64,000 nucleotides of DNA from Isoetes taiwanensis (taxonomy: Eukaryota > Streptophyta > Lycopodiopsida > Isoetales > Isoetaceae), in NCBI GenBank assembly GCA_021234155.1, contig JAJEKV010000014.1, positions 8,141,563 to 8,205,562 on the forward strand, read 5' to 3'. The position numbers and the translations under genes are program-made. The notes beneath the pieces were generated by a model that was not told the origin of the DNA, ran no database searches, and saw only the letters and a list, made by a program, of their open reading frames with translations. Every line of letters starts with the position of its first letter. Within the stretch, counting starts at the first letter, position 1. This document shows, piece by piece, positions 45,469-59,135 of this stretch.

Positions 45469-46938
45469 GTCAATGCTAGCGGCAAGAACGGCCAAACATT
45501 ATTCCGACGATTGGACACCCATAAAAATATAGATTGTCGATGTGGCGCAAAGAAGCATTCTTGGTTCGCACTTCACCTGAGGGTGAGGATTTTTGTAACG
45601 AACAACGCAAGAAGGCCACCCTGTGTGACAAGAAGATATCGGATGGCCAAGTCCTGCCGGAAGCAAGATGTTTCGTCTTGTAAATGGAGCAGGCCACCTC
45701 CAATCCATGCCCATCCTTCGCCCCGCCAACAACGAGATAGTGATAGCGATTCGTCTGGGGCGGAGAGCACACACCAGGTAACAACTCGTCGGAGATGGCC
45801 TAAAGTAGTTACAAGTCCTGCAAAACAGCAGGCTAACAACGGTCAAGAAGATACAACTCCCAATCAGGAGGATCCCATTCATGGTGTGAGAAAAGATGGC
45901 AATTTGTGTTTAGATGAAAATTTGTATAGAACCCAACAGGACATTTCTGTTCCCATTCATGATGTAAGAAAAGATGGAAATTTGTGTTTACATGAGAATT
46001 TGTATAGAACCCAAGCCTTCGAGGAACAGAATGATTCAGAAGACTATGGAAATGAGAAACTAGTGTCCAAGAACATGAAGGAACACATAAATGAGCCATC
46101 AGTGCCCAAAGATTTAGAGAATGAATTAGGGCAACCCGCAAGCTCGAGAAATAAATCGGCTGATGGCAAGAACATAAAAGAATGTTTCAGTGATAAGCAG
46201 AATCTGAAAGGTTCTTCAGCAGCCAATGCTAACCTCAAGTATGGGAGTTCAGATACTGCAAAGAAGATGCCTATCAATGTAAATGAGGATAGCAGAGATC
46301 ATAAGCCAATTCCAGCAAATTCAAGTGATCACTCTGAAGGACCTGACAATGAGGTTGGTAATGAAAGATCTGATGGTGGCATTGGTGGTTATCAAGGCAC
46401 ACGATGCACATTCTGCTATAACTTGAAAAGAACCACCTTAGATCAGGCCCTAGCCAAAGAAAATCGGGATCAAGCAGCTAAAGCAGAGGTGAAGCAGAAG
46501 CCTTTTCATCTAAGAAGCAGGCATAGAGCCATGGCCATGAAAGAAAATCCCACACCAAAACCACGAATGAGATTTCATACATGGTCAGAGAAGGCAAACT
46601 TGCCTAAGAATTGCCCCAATGCCAAAGCAAGGTTTACACCATTGCCTGTGTTGGCTTTATCTACCAAAGGTGGAAGATATTCTGCATGGCTGCATAGAGC
46701 TAGCAATTCCAGGTTAAATGCTGCATACAAAGGAGGCTGGTCTCATGGGTGTAAATCTATTCTGGGAATGATGGGGTTAGTTCGCTCTAACAAAATGTCA
46801 GTTCCTTCATGTGATTTAAGAGTGCCCCAGATAAATTCTACTGCACGATTTTTGAAGAAAATGGAGGAGCTTAAGAAAGCAACATTTGATATTCGTCAAT
46901 TACAAAGCAGGGATTATAGTCCCAGAAACAATAGGTAG
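45469..46938 (+). CDS. Unrecognised hydrophilic protein, 5' end uncertain
   Basis: An open frame follows a likely acceptor (CTATCAG at 45468) and runs to a TAG at 46936-46938. The first in-frame ATG is 45643, giving 431 residues. Earlier exons may exist: a short ATG frame at 45296 ends at a GT site but does not join in phase. Visible: a Ser/Asp/Arg-rich start; a 24-25-residue internal duplication around VRKDGNLCLDENLYRTQ and VRKDGNLCLHENLYRTQ (45883-46015); a long Lys/Asn/Glu/Ser-rich, probably disordered middle; and a more ordered C-terminus (about the last 150 residues) with RMRFHTWSEKANLPKNCPNA and GGRYSAWLHRASNSRLNAAY. I recognise no domain. Codon use and composition look like a real gene, and the frame is intact. 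Confidence 0.5.
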   Translation, partial: VNASGKNGQTLFRRLDTHKNIDCRCGAKKHSWFALHLRVRIFVTNNARRPPCVTRRYRMAKSCRKQDVSSCKWSRPPPIHAHPSPRQQRDSDSDSSGAESTHQVTTRRRWPKVVTSPAKQQANNGQEDTTPNQEDPIHGVRKDGNLCLDENLYRTQQDISVPIHDVRKDGNLCLHENLYRTQAFEEQNDSEDYGNEKLVSKNMKEHINEPSVPKDLENELGQPASSRNKSADGKNIKECFSDKQNLKGSSAANANLKYGSSDTAKKMPINVNEDSRDHKPIPANSSDHSEGPDNEVGNERSDGGIGGYQGTRCTFCYNLKRTTLDQALAKENRDQAAKAEVKQKPFHLRSRHRAMAMKENPTPKPRMRFHTWSEKANLPKNCPNAKARFTPLPVLALSTKGGRYSAWLHRASNSRLNAAYKGGWSHGCKSILGMMGLVRSNKMSVPSCDLRVPQINSTARFLKKMEELKKATFDIRQLQSRDYSPRNNR

Positions 46939-47797
46939 GAAAGCATGAGGGAACAAATCAAATCTTATAGGATGTCAGAGACAGGCAAGCAAACTGAGGG
47001 ATGACATGGCTCTAGATTATGACAGCGAAGTTGGAATATCAGGAGTCTTCAAACTTGCCATTAACCAGAAAGCGCTGCATCTAAGTAAGTTAGAAAGAAA
47101 AAGAAAAGATGTTAATTCTGTCGTGTAAATTTATTCCCTCTTAATTTCTACGAAAAAAGCTCAGTTCAATTTTCCGTCCTGATGTATTTCAATGGTTTGA
47201 AGTTAAATGTCCTTCAGCTATTTTATATAACAACTTGTTTTGGGAAATTGGGACGATGTTCTGCAGCATAAGCCATTGATATAAATATTTCATGTTTTCT
47301 CTCTATAACATGCTTATTTATGAGAGTTTGCATGCTTATACAGACTGTGGATTATGTATACGGTTTTAACCAATAACTGGGCAGCCAAAGAATAGAATCC
47401 TTCTCTGCTACAGCTGCGTCTCAGCATAAACATTCATATTTTGCTTGCTTTTTGGTCTGCTGCTCGAAAGTGTCAGAAAAACATGGTTAACCAACATGTT
47501 CATACAAATCTGGTGTTATAGACAGAAATCTGGGCAATCATTAGATTCTAGTGGCTTCTCCAAAATAACCTAAAGGTAAAATAACCTCCTGGCATTAGTA
47601 TTTACCAGCAATCCAGAGGGACGCTTACATAGTTCTTGTGCTATCTGTAATGGCATGCCAAAATTTGAAACTAAGAATAACAAAATTTGGTTACTATTCC
47701 AAAAAAGAAATCATTTTTAGAAAAGTATAAAAACGAAATAAAAATAATTAGGATCTATTTATATAACATATATAGTAATTAATTGGAAACGTTATGC
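46939..47797. other. Intergenic
   Basis: A short frame at about 47004-47128 (MALDYDSEVGISGVFKLAIN) could be a further exon of the upstream gene but no junction fits. Otherwise AT-rich, no gene seen. Confidence 0.4.
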
Positions 47798-50386
<2,589 letters not shown>

Positions 50387-51590
50387 TATCGATCCACTGA
50401 AACGGAGGTTAATGATTTTTTCTCTTAAAAGAAAGATGTGAGCATTAGCCGCTCGCAAAATGAGGTCTCTAAATTTATATGCTTTTTAGTGATTATACTT
50501 ACCTACTCATGATTTGTCTGAATTTTTGAGTTGCCCAAATGGGCAAACTTTGATTGATGGGCCTATAGATGGGTTTTCTATTTCGACGGCCGAGATCATT
50601 TTGGAGGGCTTTTTGGACGATGAAAATTTTGTGCGACTACATTAGAGACGCCTCACATGTAGATTAAAACGCATTCAGATGAACGAAATTTGAGACGGCC
50701 GGTTTGACGTTTGAGCCGGTCGTCTCCGAACTGCTGGAGCAGTTCAGACCAGAGCGTCTTGAACGGCTTGACGTCCGGCAAAACTTGCCGCTCACATGTG
50801 AGGCATCCCTTAGGCAGTGTTATTAGGTTGCCTTTCGTTGCCGTTTATTAGCGTTAGGGGTTGTTAGGATTCAATCTGGCGGTTCATCCTTGTCCTCTGC
50901 TTCTTTCGTCTATGATGATGGAGTTTTGTCGACATCGTTCTTCTGAGAGCTCGGCTATGGCGCCGCCCTTCTTTACAAGACATCACTGCAACATTAGGTA
51001 TAAGCAAAATGTCGAAAAGAAGCTCTTTTCTCCGATGAAGGTGCAAGCCATAGTCGAAATCTTGAAAATTCAGCTTCTTGTTTTTTTCCAGGGGAGCCCT
51101 CGGGCAAAAAATATGTTAGAATAGAGCAGAAAGACCTTAGACTTTCGTTATCTGTGCTAGCGATGTGGCCGCTGATGTTTTCACATTTAAAAGAGCAGAT
51201 GCTTTGCTTGTGCATAGCATACCTTGCAAAATGCATTCGGCACTGTAAGTTTTGGCAGAATCTAATTCCATGCTCTGTTCTATCCAATCCACCAGTGATT
51301 GGAAGTATTCTGGATCATTTTCCATTTCTAACATATTTAAGGGCAATCTAGAGTGCATTAGCATCTTACTTTTCTTTGCTTTTTCTTTTGAAGGATATTT
51401 TTCTATTAAATCAAATAGTTTGAATTCAATAAAATGCTATGTGGTGTAAGACACCTACATTCCAAAGAGGGCATGCAGGGAAAACCATATAACATCTTAG
51501 CATGTTACTATTTCACAAGAGAACAAAGGAAGTGTCCCACAATTGTTGGCCAAGGTCACGATTCTCCATCGGCCACTTGCTTCTCAAGCT
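50387..51590. other. Upstream region of xylulose kinase and intergenic sequence
   Basis: No recognised gene. A 75-codon frame at 51137-51364 (-), with NDPEYFQSLVDWIEQSMEL, has protein-like composition and could be a stray exon, but I cannot name it. About 50520-50830 is GC-richer and may hold the promoter of the kinase gene. Confidence 0.45.
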
Positions 51591-51599
51591 TGGATCTTA

Positions 51600-52175
51600 A
51601 CATGTCGCTTCACACTGGCCGTTAAAGTGCCATTAGGTTAAAAAAATTAACTTAACTGTGCTTCACATTGGCTTTCGTTAAAAAATTCCGTTAAGATTAT
51701 GGGGTTAAAAAATAACGGCACAATTAAGGTAACGGTGCAAGATAACTGGGGTTCACACTGTATTCCGTTAGGTTAAATTTTAACGGAGGACTTAATGGGC
51801 CATAATTTTTCCCTTCAAATTTAAGGGTAGGGGGACCCCATCCCGTCCTTCCTTCCTTAAGCTCCATTTGCAATTCAATTTTTAACTTAACGGCGTGACA
51901 GTCAGTGTGAAGCAATATTTAACTTTTTTCGTTATGTTAACTCTTAACATAACGGCATGACAATCAGTGTGAAGTAATATTTAACGGTTTTCGTTATGTT
52001 AATTTTTAACCTAACGGCGTGACCATCAGTGTGAAGCAAGATTTAACGGTTTTGTTATGTTAAATTATAATCTAACGGCGAATGTGAAGTGAAACCTTTA
52101 TGTTATGTTACCCTAACATAAAGGGCATCCCGTTATGTTAGCAATTTAACCTAACATAACGGCCAATGTGTAATG
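51600..52175. repeat. MITE-like block with internal tandem repeats
   Basis: The outer parts are inverted (CACACTGGCCGTTA near 51610; TAACGGCCAATGTG near 52150). The inside has at least three tandem units of about 60-65 bp, each with AACGGCGTGAC or similar, CAGTGTGAAGCAA, then a TTAACGG stretch. The motif TTAACGG/CCGTTA recurs throughout on both strands. No coding. Confidence 0.7.
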
Positions 52176-52917
52176 ACCCTAATGAGAAGGACCTTGGTAT
52201 TGCAAGAGTAGCGTCTACTTGAGATTGTAGAAGTCAATATACCATATGTGCATTAGCTCTAATTCAAAACTTTAATTTTACAAGAAAGGTGCTAATAATG
52301 ACTCTCAAAAGCTAGCTTACTTCTACATATTAAAAAAAAAGGTCAATACAAAAAATAAGAACATGGGCAATAAAAATCATGGGCAAGTAAGATCTTGTGC
52401 ATGGAAGCCACAAACTTTATTGTGCTCTATTTTCTACGATGGTAATAACACTATAATATCTCCAATTGCAAAGATCTCACTCTTTCCGCTGTTTTATGTG
52501 GCCATTTTCTATGATGGCCACAACATTACAAAAGATGTGTGCTTTCGTAAATAGCCTTGAATTATGCATGCCTAAAATTCTCCAATTTCTTATGTGCCTT
52601 GCATACTATGTATATTATCTCATTCAACAATTGCACTGTGGCAATTATGACGTCACAACCATAAAGATACGGAGGACACAACATAAACAATTTAAAAAGT
52701 TTGGAGTAAGCATAAAACTCATTTGGCACACTCATCCTTCACACTCATCTGCTTTTAAAAATCCTTCAACATGGCTTATCCCTCAACACCTTGTTTTTAA
52801 GCCTTTAACACCGTGACTTATCGTTCAATATCCTCTTTTAAGCCTTTAACACTATGTGAAGACGTTCCATGTGATCAACTTGAAATTCTAGCTTCTCTAA
52901 TATTAGATCATTGCATG
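52176..52917. other. Intergenic, no recognised gene
   Basis: Short ORFs without domains. Confidence 0.5.
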
Positions 52918-53311
52918 TCCAAATAGAATAGAATAGAATAGAATAGGTTTTTTCGTGTCCACGGAGACCGATTGGCCTATGGGACCCAAACAAAAAGAGA
53001 GCAGCAAGCGTATTACTGACAGGATTAAAAAACCCCCACCCCGAAGGGTTTTCGAGGGAAAAACCTTAGCAGTAATAGGTATGCTGGCACACTGTACAAT
53101 TGTATAGGACAGTTCAATACCGTCCCGAAGGATACAACTGAGTCCGTGCATCCATAACCTCCTGGAGGTATGACCCCAACAAACCCACTAACGCCGTATT
53201 CAATAACTCATGCAACGGTTAGCCAGGCACTAGTAACCGAACATACTACTCTCGGATATGGGCAAATGCTGGGCAGATCTGGAGGGCATGACATTCATCC
53301 TCAATGGTGCC

Positions 53312-53830
53312 CTAGTGGCAACACTGGCAAAGCCTTTGCTCTCGTGCTTCCCGAGCCCAACGTCCTATCTCAATGCGGAGGCTATGTGCACCCATGCGAA
53401 TGGAAGCTATGAGTCTCCGCTTCTTCATGGGCAACTGGGTGTACAAGTACTGGTGTGCCAGTTTAACATGCGTCACAGCATCTGCATCCCAGAGCTTGCG
53501 AAGGAAAGTCCCATCTAAGTACAGCTTAAGGGCCTTATGATCTTTCTTTGTCCTTATATGTACGCACCTGTTTGCCTGTACACCCCAGTGTGAGAACCAC
53601 TGAGCTTGCTTGTCCTTCCAGCAGGCTTTCAGGCGTTGGGGACCCATCGCCATGGCCAAAGCAAGGTTGGGCAAATGTGTATCACCCATAGCGACCACCT
53701 TCTGGAAGTAAATGATATGGCGTTCCAATGCAGCCCGTTGAAGGGGTAGAAAACCTGTCTCCTGGAGTAGGATCTGGTATGGAACTGTGGACTTTACCCC
53801 AGGTGCCCGTGCCAAGAAGGCTTTTTGCAC
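53312..53830 (-). pseudogene. LINE ORF2 C-terminal region
   Basis: 172-codon frame with VPYQILLQETGFLPLQRAAL, then HLPNLALAMAMG and a final WAREAREQRLCQCCH. This is the post-RT region common to many LINE ORF2 proteins, ending in a Cys/His motif. Confidence 0.6.
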
Positions 53831-53862
53831 CTGCTCGAGGTCATTCTAGGTGTTGAGGGATA

Positions 53863-54255
53863 TCATCGGACCCCATACTTTTGCCCCGTACAAAAGGACC
53901 GTCTACTAGTGGTCCACTGCGGAAGGAAGCCTTCTTGCAATGCTTTATTGAATAATGCCGTGGGGATAGGCACCAGTGGAGGCCCATCCCATTTCAGAAG
54001 TTCTGCCTGCATGCCATCTAAATCTGCTGCCTTCCCATTAGCTAGACGTTGTAGGCCCATGATGACATCCCCCTCTGTGATGACCAGAGCCATGCCTATC
54101 TGTGGAGGGACTGGTATTCGGCCCCCGGGCGGGTCATAAAGCTGTTGCAAGTACTCTACCCATTGCTCCGAGGTGATGTTCCCTGTGGGCTGTGCAGTCT
54201 TGCTCAAGACCCTTCCCCAGAATGTCTTGGGTTGCCGATCCAGGAGACCAAACAT
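53863..54255 (-). pseudogene. LINE reverse transcriptase N-terminal part
   Basis: Frame with ITEGDVIMGLQRLANGKAAD followed by LDGMQAELLKW, the typical opening of the LINE RT domain (V..A...L...KA.G.DG...E). The central catalytic motifs (F/YADD) are absent: the element jumps to its C-terminal region, so an internal deletion is likely. Confidence 0.75.
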
Positions 54256-54429
54256 CTGTTGCTGATGCTCTGCGAGGTATCTGGCTTTCTTGTTCTTGAG
54301 GAAGGAGCGGTATTGACTGATGGCCTGTGGGCGGGAGGTGGGATCAGTGACTTGCCGGAGTGTGCGTTTGAACTCCCGACACTCATCATCGAACCATCTG
54401 TTGCGAGGGAAGGTGGTAGCGTCCGAGGT

Positions 54430-55125
54430 TCACCGTGAGCGGCCTCTCCCAAAGCATCTCTCAGCAGCTGTCAGAAGCATGTGAGTCAGCTGAGCAGATT
54501 GCTGTTGAAGTGTGGGGAGTTGCAGCAGTCCTGCCAGGTCATGCTCAAGCAGCTGGGCATAGGTCCTTGCACGGTCGTAGTCCAGGCGCAGCTGGGGCAC
54601 CTGGGGTGTTGCGGCAGTAGATGCACGGGGAGCTTGCCAATGGAGATGCATGAACAGGGGCTGGTGGTCCGAGTCCACTTCCTCGTCCCGAGTGTCTGTT
54701 CCAATGGAAATATGGGTAACCAGGTGCAGATCCTATTCCGCAACCAGCAGATAATCCACCACACTGGAGCTGCCCCCTTGGTCTACAAGTGCAGCAGCTG
54801 GAAGATGGCCATTGTGCCAACCCATTACAAGTAACCAGGTCAAAGATACTACCCAGCAACAACAACTGCCTGCCATAGCATGAAATATGGTTGTCGTCTG
54901 ATATCCTTGACCAAGCCACCTCTGCGGGGTTCAACTGCAAGACGTCCTCTGCCAAGGCTCAAATTTTGGGACCTGCTCGGCTCCTGTGCGTGCATTAAAG
55001 TCGCCAAGCAACATAACCTTGCCCAGCTGTTTGTGCTGTTGTATGTCATCAGAGCTTGGCATAGACAACGCCATGGAGTTTCCATGTGCATTTTGTAGCA
55101 ACAAAAGAGCATATGCTAACCTCAA
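54430..55125 (-). pseudogene. LINE endonuclease region
   Basis: KVMLLGDFNARTG (the APE-type endonuclease GDFN motif) near 55020 and DSDHQPL (the catalytic SDH motif) near 54670 lie in order but in different frames. This is the apurinic-endonuclease-like domain of LINE ORF2. Confidence 0.75.
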
Positions 55126-55130
55126 AAAAC

Positions 55131-55938
55131 ATCTCCAAGTAGTATGGGTAATGAGTGTTGGCTTGAAGTTATTTATCGTGATTTCTACTTCTGCCCAGCA
55201 ATATAGTTAGTAAACATCAATTCAAGAAGAGAAAATAATGGAAATTAAATACCTCAAGTAGGACACACATTGCTAGGACTTTGATTGCCAAATGTTTAAC
55301 TGCCATTAAGTGGCATTAGTTGCTAGATGGACGCAACCGCTGGAACTGAGATTGCTAAGGCTAAAAGTAAAATAACAATATGAGGACACTTCATCTTTTG
55401 ATATAGAGACAATGATGCATGAATAAAAGAATTTAAAAACTCTAGAAATTGATATTCATACAAAGAGAAAATGCACACCACTGACATTTGATAGGCTTTT
55501 AAACCTTCTTTTCCAACATGAGAAGATTAAACCATGTGATAAGAATGCGAGATAAGAACATCTTATCTCATATTGTAGCTTTAAAGTTAAACGAATATAA
55601 ATTTGCAACCAATTACCTGCCACCTAGAAAATATTGTTGAAATATGATATCCATAAATATGAGGATCCTGTGAAACAAACGTTGTGCCATAATATCATCA
55701 AACGCCACCATAGCTAATAGAAATCTTGATGAGAACTCATGTAATAGTATAAGGCTTGATTTGCTAGGGCCTAAATAATACATAATTTGCTAGAACTTAT
55801 CTTGTATTAACTGGTTAAGGTTCTTCTACAAACAAAAATCCAGAGCATGGTATGCATAGGCAGACCACAGTAAATTCAATGCCATAGTAAACGGATGCTA
55901 AAAGTACATTGAAGATGCAGCAATGGTTAAGCAAATAT
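55131..55938. other. Intergenic, AT-rich
   Basis: No gene or repeat recognised. Confidence 0.5.
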
Positions 55939-56160
55939 AATGCTATGGTTCTCTTCTTATATAGAAGAGAACCATCATTCTGGGGAAAGGGACGTCTATT
56001 TTGACGTACGCTATTTTGGACGTAGGAGTCATCTTTAGCCTGAGTTTTCTTTGGCACATGATTTCTTTAGCTTTGTCTGCTATATATCCCTGTAGCTTCC
56101 AAGCAATTCTCATCGGCGTTTCCTTTGAGCTGAATTCTCCTTGTTCGGGGTTTCCCTCTG
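55939..56160 (+). repeat. Direct repeat, copy 1 (left flank of the 7.3-kb pyrimidine-rich tract)
   Basis: Begins AATGCTATGGTTCTCTTCT. It contains the palindrome GGTTCTCTTCTTATATAGAA... and a GACGTCTATTTTGACGTACG stretch, and ends GAGCTGAATTCTCCTTGTTC then GGGTTTCCCTC. It recurs at 63260-63512, and its last part (TTTGAGCTGAATTCTCCTTG) also at about 57758. Confidence 0.85.
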
Positions 56161-58139
56161 ACTTGGTTTTTCATTCAGTCTTTTGCTCTCGATTTGCTCC
56201 GGATGGATTGGGCTCAGAATTGCCGGCTCTTTTAAAGGGTCGCGGTATTCTTGTAGTCCCGATTCCTTAACACCAATGGGCATTACGCATGTTGGCTTGG
56301 CTTTGTTCTCTCAAATTTGTTCGTACTAATTTGTTCTATCCTTTGCCGCTTTTGCCACGTTCTTACGCTCTATCCCTTTCTTCTTTGCCATGTTATCCGC
56401 TCTATCCCGTTCTCTGTCTCTCCTTTTTCGATCCGCCATGTTATCCGCTCTATCACGTTCTCTGTTCTCTGTTTCTCCTTTTACGATCCGCCATGTTATC
56501 TCGCTCTATTCCTTTTACGCTTTCGGACGTTCTTACGCTCTATCTTTTTCGATTCACCATTACATTATACGCTCTTACGCTTTCGGCCATGATCGTCCGC
56601 TCTGTCCCTTTTTCTGATTTTTTTTACGCCGCCATGGTTTAGCGGGGTTTTACCGCTCTGCTCTATCTCGCCCTCTTCTATCTTTTTTCGAGCTCATCTC
56701 TTGTGATTCACATGCTTCAGTTTTAGCCACATTCCTCCCGCTTATATCATCATTACTTTTTTTTCGATTACGCTCTCCTTTTTTGGTAGCGGTGGCATAG
56801 GTTCTTACCTTGCTCCCTTTCGATTGAGTGTTTAGATCCCCTATCCTCCCCTCGCAAACCCAATCCGCATCTTCTCTTGGCGGAGTCCCGGGTTGGGCAT
56901 TCCCCGCGCCCCATCGGCCCGGGATCTGGCTTTGTTTCTTTTTGCGGGGGATGCGGGTATGATATCCCGAAGTCGGGTAGTCTCGAGTTCCCGGTATCCC
57001 AATGTCCCTCCCTCCCTTTCTTCGTGTTTTTCTTTTTTTCTTAGGTAGGTTTTTAAAGTTTGGTTTTCGATGGTCTAGGGTTTTTTGTTTAGGTTGTGGT
57101 TTTTTGTCCTGTAAGTTTGTGGTTGTTGGTTTTAAAGTTCGATAGTGCATGTGTGTTGTTAAAGTAGGGTTGGGGTTTTGCTCTTTTCCGTGTTATGTGT
57201 ATGATCTCATGACCTTTTTTGCATGCGCATTCGTTTTGGGTTCCTAGATTCTTTACTACGGAAAACTGATGGCTCGGACGTGTTTGGTCATATTCATGCA
57301 TTAGGTTTTTCGTAGCATCTACTTCCCTCTTCACTTGTCTCTTTATTCGAATTTGTTATGCTACGTGTCGTACCCCTTTTTTGTCTTATTATAAGATTCT
57401 TTAGCCTGTGTATGCACAATTGCCATTATGATCTAGTTCTCCTGTCGGTGGTTGGGGTTTTGCCTAGCTAGGGTCAGTTTTGGGATTTGTTTCGATTCTT
57501 TTTCGTTTTCGCCTTAGTTGTCAATGGTGTGTTTGCTTTTTGTTGGTTCGTTGTTTGTCTTTTCCTTCCTATATTTTTTCCGGTTTTTTATGTTTTGTTC
57601 ATGCGGTTTTTTCAGTGACCATGTGTGCTCAATCTACTCTCCGGAGCTTTACTCTGCCCACCACTGATACCGAACGTAACCCCCCTCCGTTGCCCGCCAT
57701 CATACCACCAAATACCTCTGTTCCGTCTGACCCAGCACTTTTCTTACCTTTTCCATTTGAGCTGAATTCTCCTTGTTGCTTGCGCACAGCTTGACCGACG
57801 TTTATCACTCTTTCTGACTGAACATCCTTATTTGTCTTATTCATCAGTTTACGTCCATTTACACTCATCCTAATTAGAATGTTGAATTTAGATTGCAGCA
57901 TCCTCTTTGTTACACGACTGCATATTATGCAGAAGCCCAGTGTTATAAAGAAGTCACGGTTCAAATAGACTTTTGGAACTTTATAGAATGATTACATATT
58001 GTTAGAGAATCATTCTGTTGTGTAGGTGGTTTGTTGTCATAGAGGCTAGAGTTCAAAACCTCATCAAAGCGGTCTCGCAACTTCTATCTCGAGTAACCAT
58101 CCTCAGGAAAGCAATGGGTACGGTTTGGGAGCTTTTTCC

Positions 58140-58265
58140 TTGTTTGCCTCACCAAAAGCATAAGATTGCCTTGCGTGCCTCATCATGCACCATATGGTAT
58201 CTGGATCATATGCAAAAGCTAAAGATTACCTTGCGTGCCTCATCATGCACCGTATAGTATCTGGA
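58140..58265 (+). repeat. 58-bp tandem duplication
   Basis: GCCTTGCGTGCCTCATCATG occurs twice, each followed by CACC(A/G)TATxGTATCTGGATCAT. Confidence 0.85.
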
Positions 58266-58654
58266 TCATTTGCTTGCTTGTTTGTCTTGTTCTTGCTTCT
58301 ACAAGGTTTATATTTCATATGTGCAAGTTCTTTGTTTCTAGTTCCAGTTCCAAAGTTCTTTGTCTGGATTTCACATCCTTAAAGCAGCGTGTATGTTGGA
58401 TCATTGCAAAAGTTTTTTCTCACTTTGTTTGTCTTGTTCTTAGCCTTTATGAGGTTTTCTTTCCAGGTGCGCAAATTTCATCGCTTGACTGTGCTAGGGC
58501 CTCGATCAAGTTATACTTCTTTTCTTGTAGTTTGATACATGGGGGGTTGGTTATGTTCGAGATCTTAAAAAGGATGAATTACGAGGTCTTAAAAGGATGT
58601 TAAAGGGATGATTACGAGGTCTTAAACGGATGGTTACAATAGTTTCTATGTGGA

Positions 58655-59135
58655 GATTGATTACTCTCGTCCTTGCCTCCTTTTTACCGGTTTTGTGTTG
58701 AGATTGGTCCGTCTAGTCCTTACCTCATCTTTCCCTTGGTTTGACGCCATATGTAGGTCAATTGTGCCACTTTTTTATAACATTGAACCTTTTGTTATAA
58801 ACATTATAATAAGGGATCCTTGTGCATAATATTATTACACATTAATAACCACAGGTCTTGGTGCATAGCATTAATAACAAAGGGTCCTGGTGCGTGGGTT
58901 GGTTTTGCCTAGGTTGAGTTTGGTCCGTCTCATCGACGCCTCCTCTTTCCCTTGTTGTTTTGATGCCCATGGTGCCCCTTTTATTTTATTTTTGTTGTCA
59001 ACGTTAAACCTTCTTTGTTATAAACATTATAATCAGGGTTCCTTGTGCATAATATTATTAAATATTAATAACAAGAAGTCCTCGTGCATATTATTAGCCA
59101 TTACTACCACAAAGGTCTTGATGCATAGGTTGGTT
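58655..59135 (+). repeat. Tandem duplication, unit about 230 bp
   Basis: Both units contain TTATAAACATTATAAT, then CCTTGTGCATAATATTATTA and a CTTGxTGCAT stretch; they are diverged. Confidence 0.7.

Larger units (their letters stand above)
52918..55130 (-). mobile_element. Decayed LINE fragment with a TTCTA-type tail
   Basis: Minus-strand non-LTR retrotransposon, 5'-truncated. From right to left come endonuclease pieces, reverse transcriptase pieces, a C-terminal region ending in a Cys/His motif, a 3' UTR and a tail of (CTATT)n (52921-52947 on +). Multiple frameshifts and stops. The 3' UTR carries a module (GGTTTTTCCCTCGAAAACCC on -) also found in the fold-back element at 1-1108. Confidence 0.8.

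Noticed and set aside
56650-57150. 166-codon Lys/Arg-rich ORF on the minus strand
   Set aside because: It is the complement of the pyrimidine-rich tract and its composition follows from that. It contains no domain I recognise.
58140-58265. Possible CRISPR-like repeat-spacer pattern
   Set aside because: Only two adjacent copies with no regular spacers, in a plant nuclear context. It is a simple tandem duplication.
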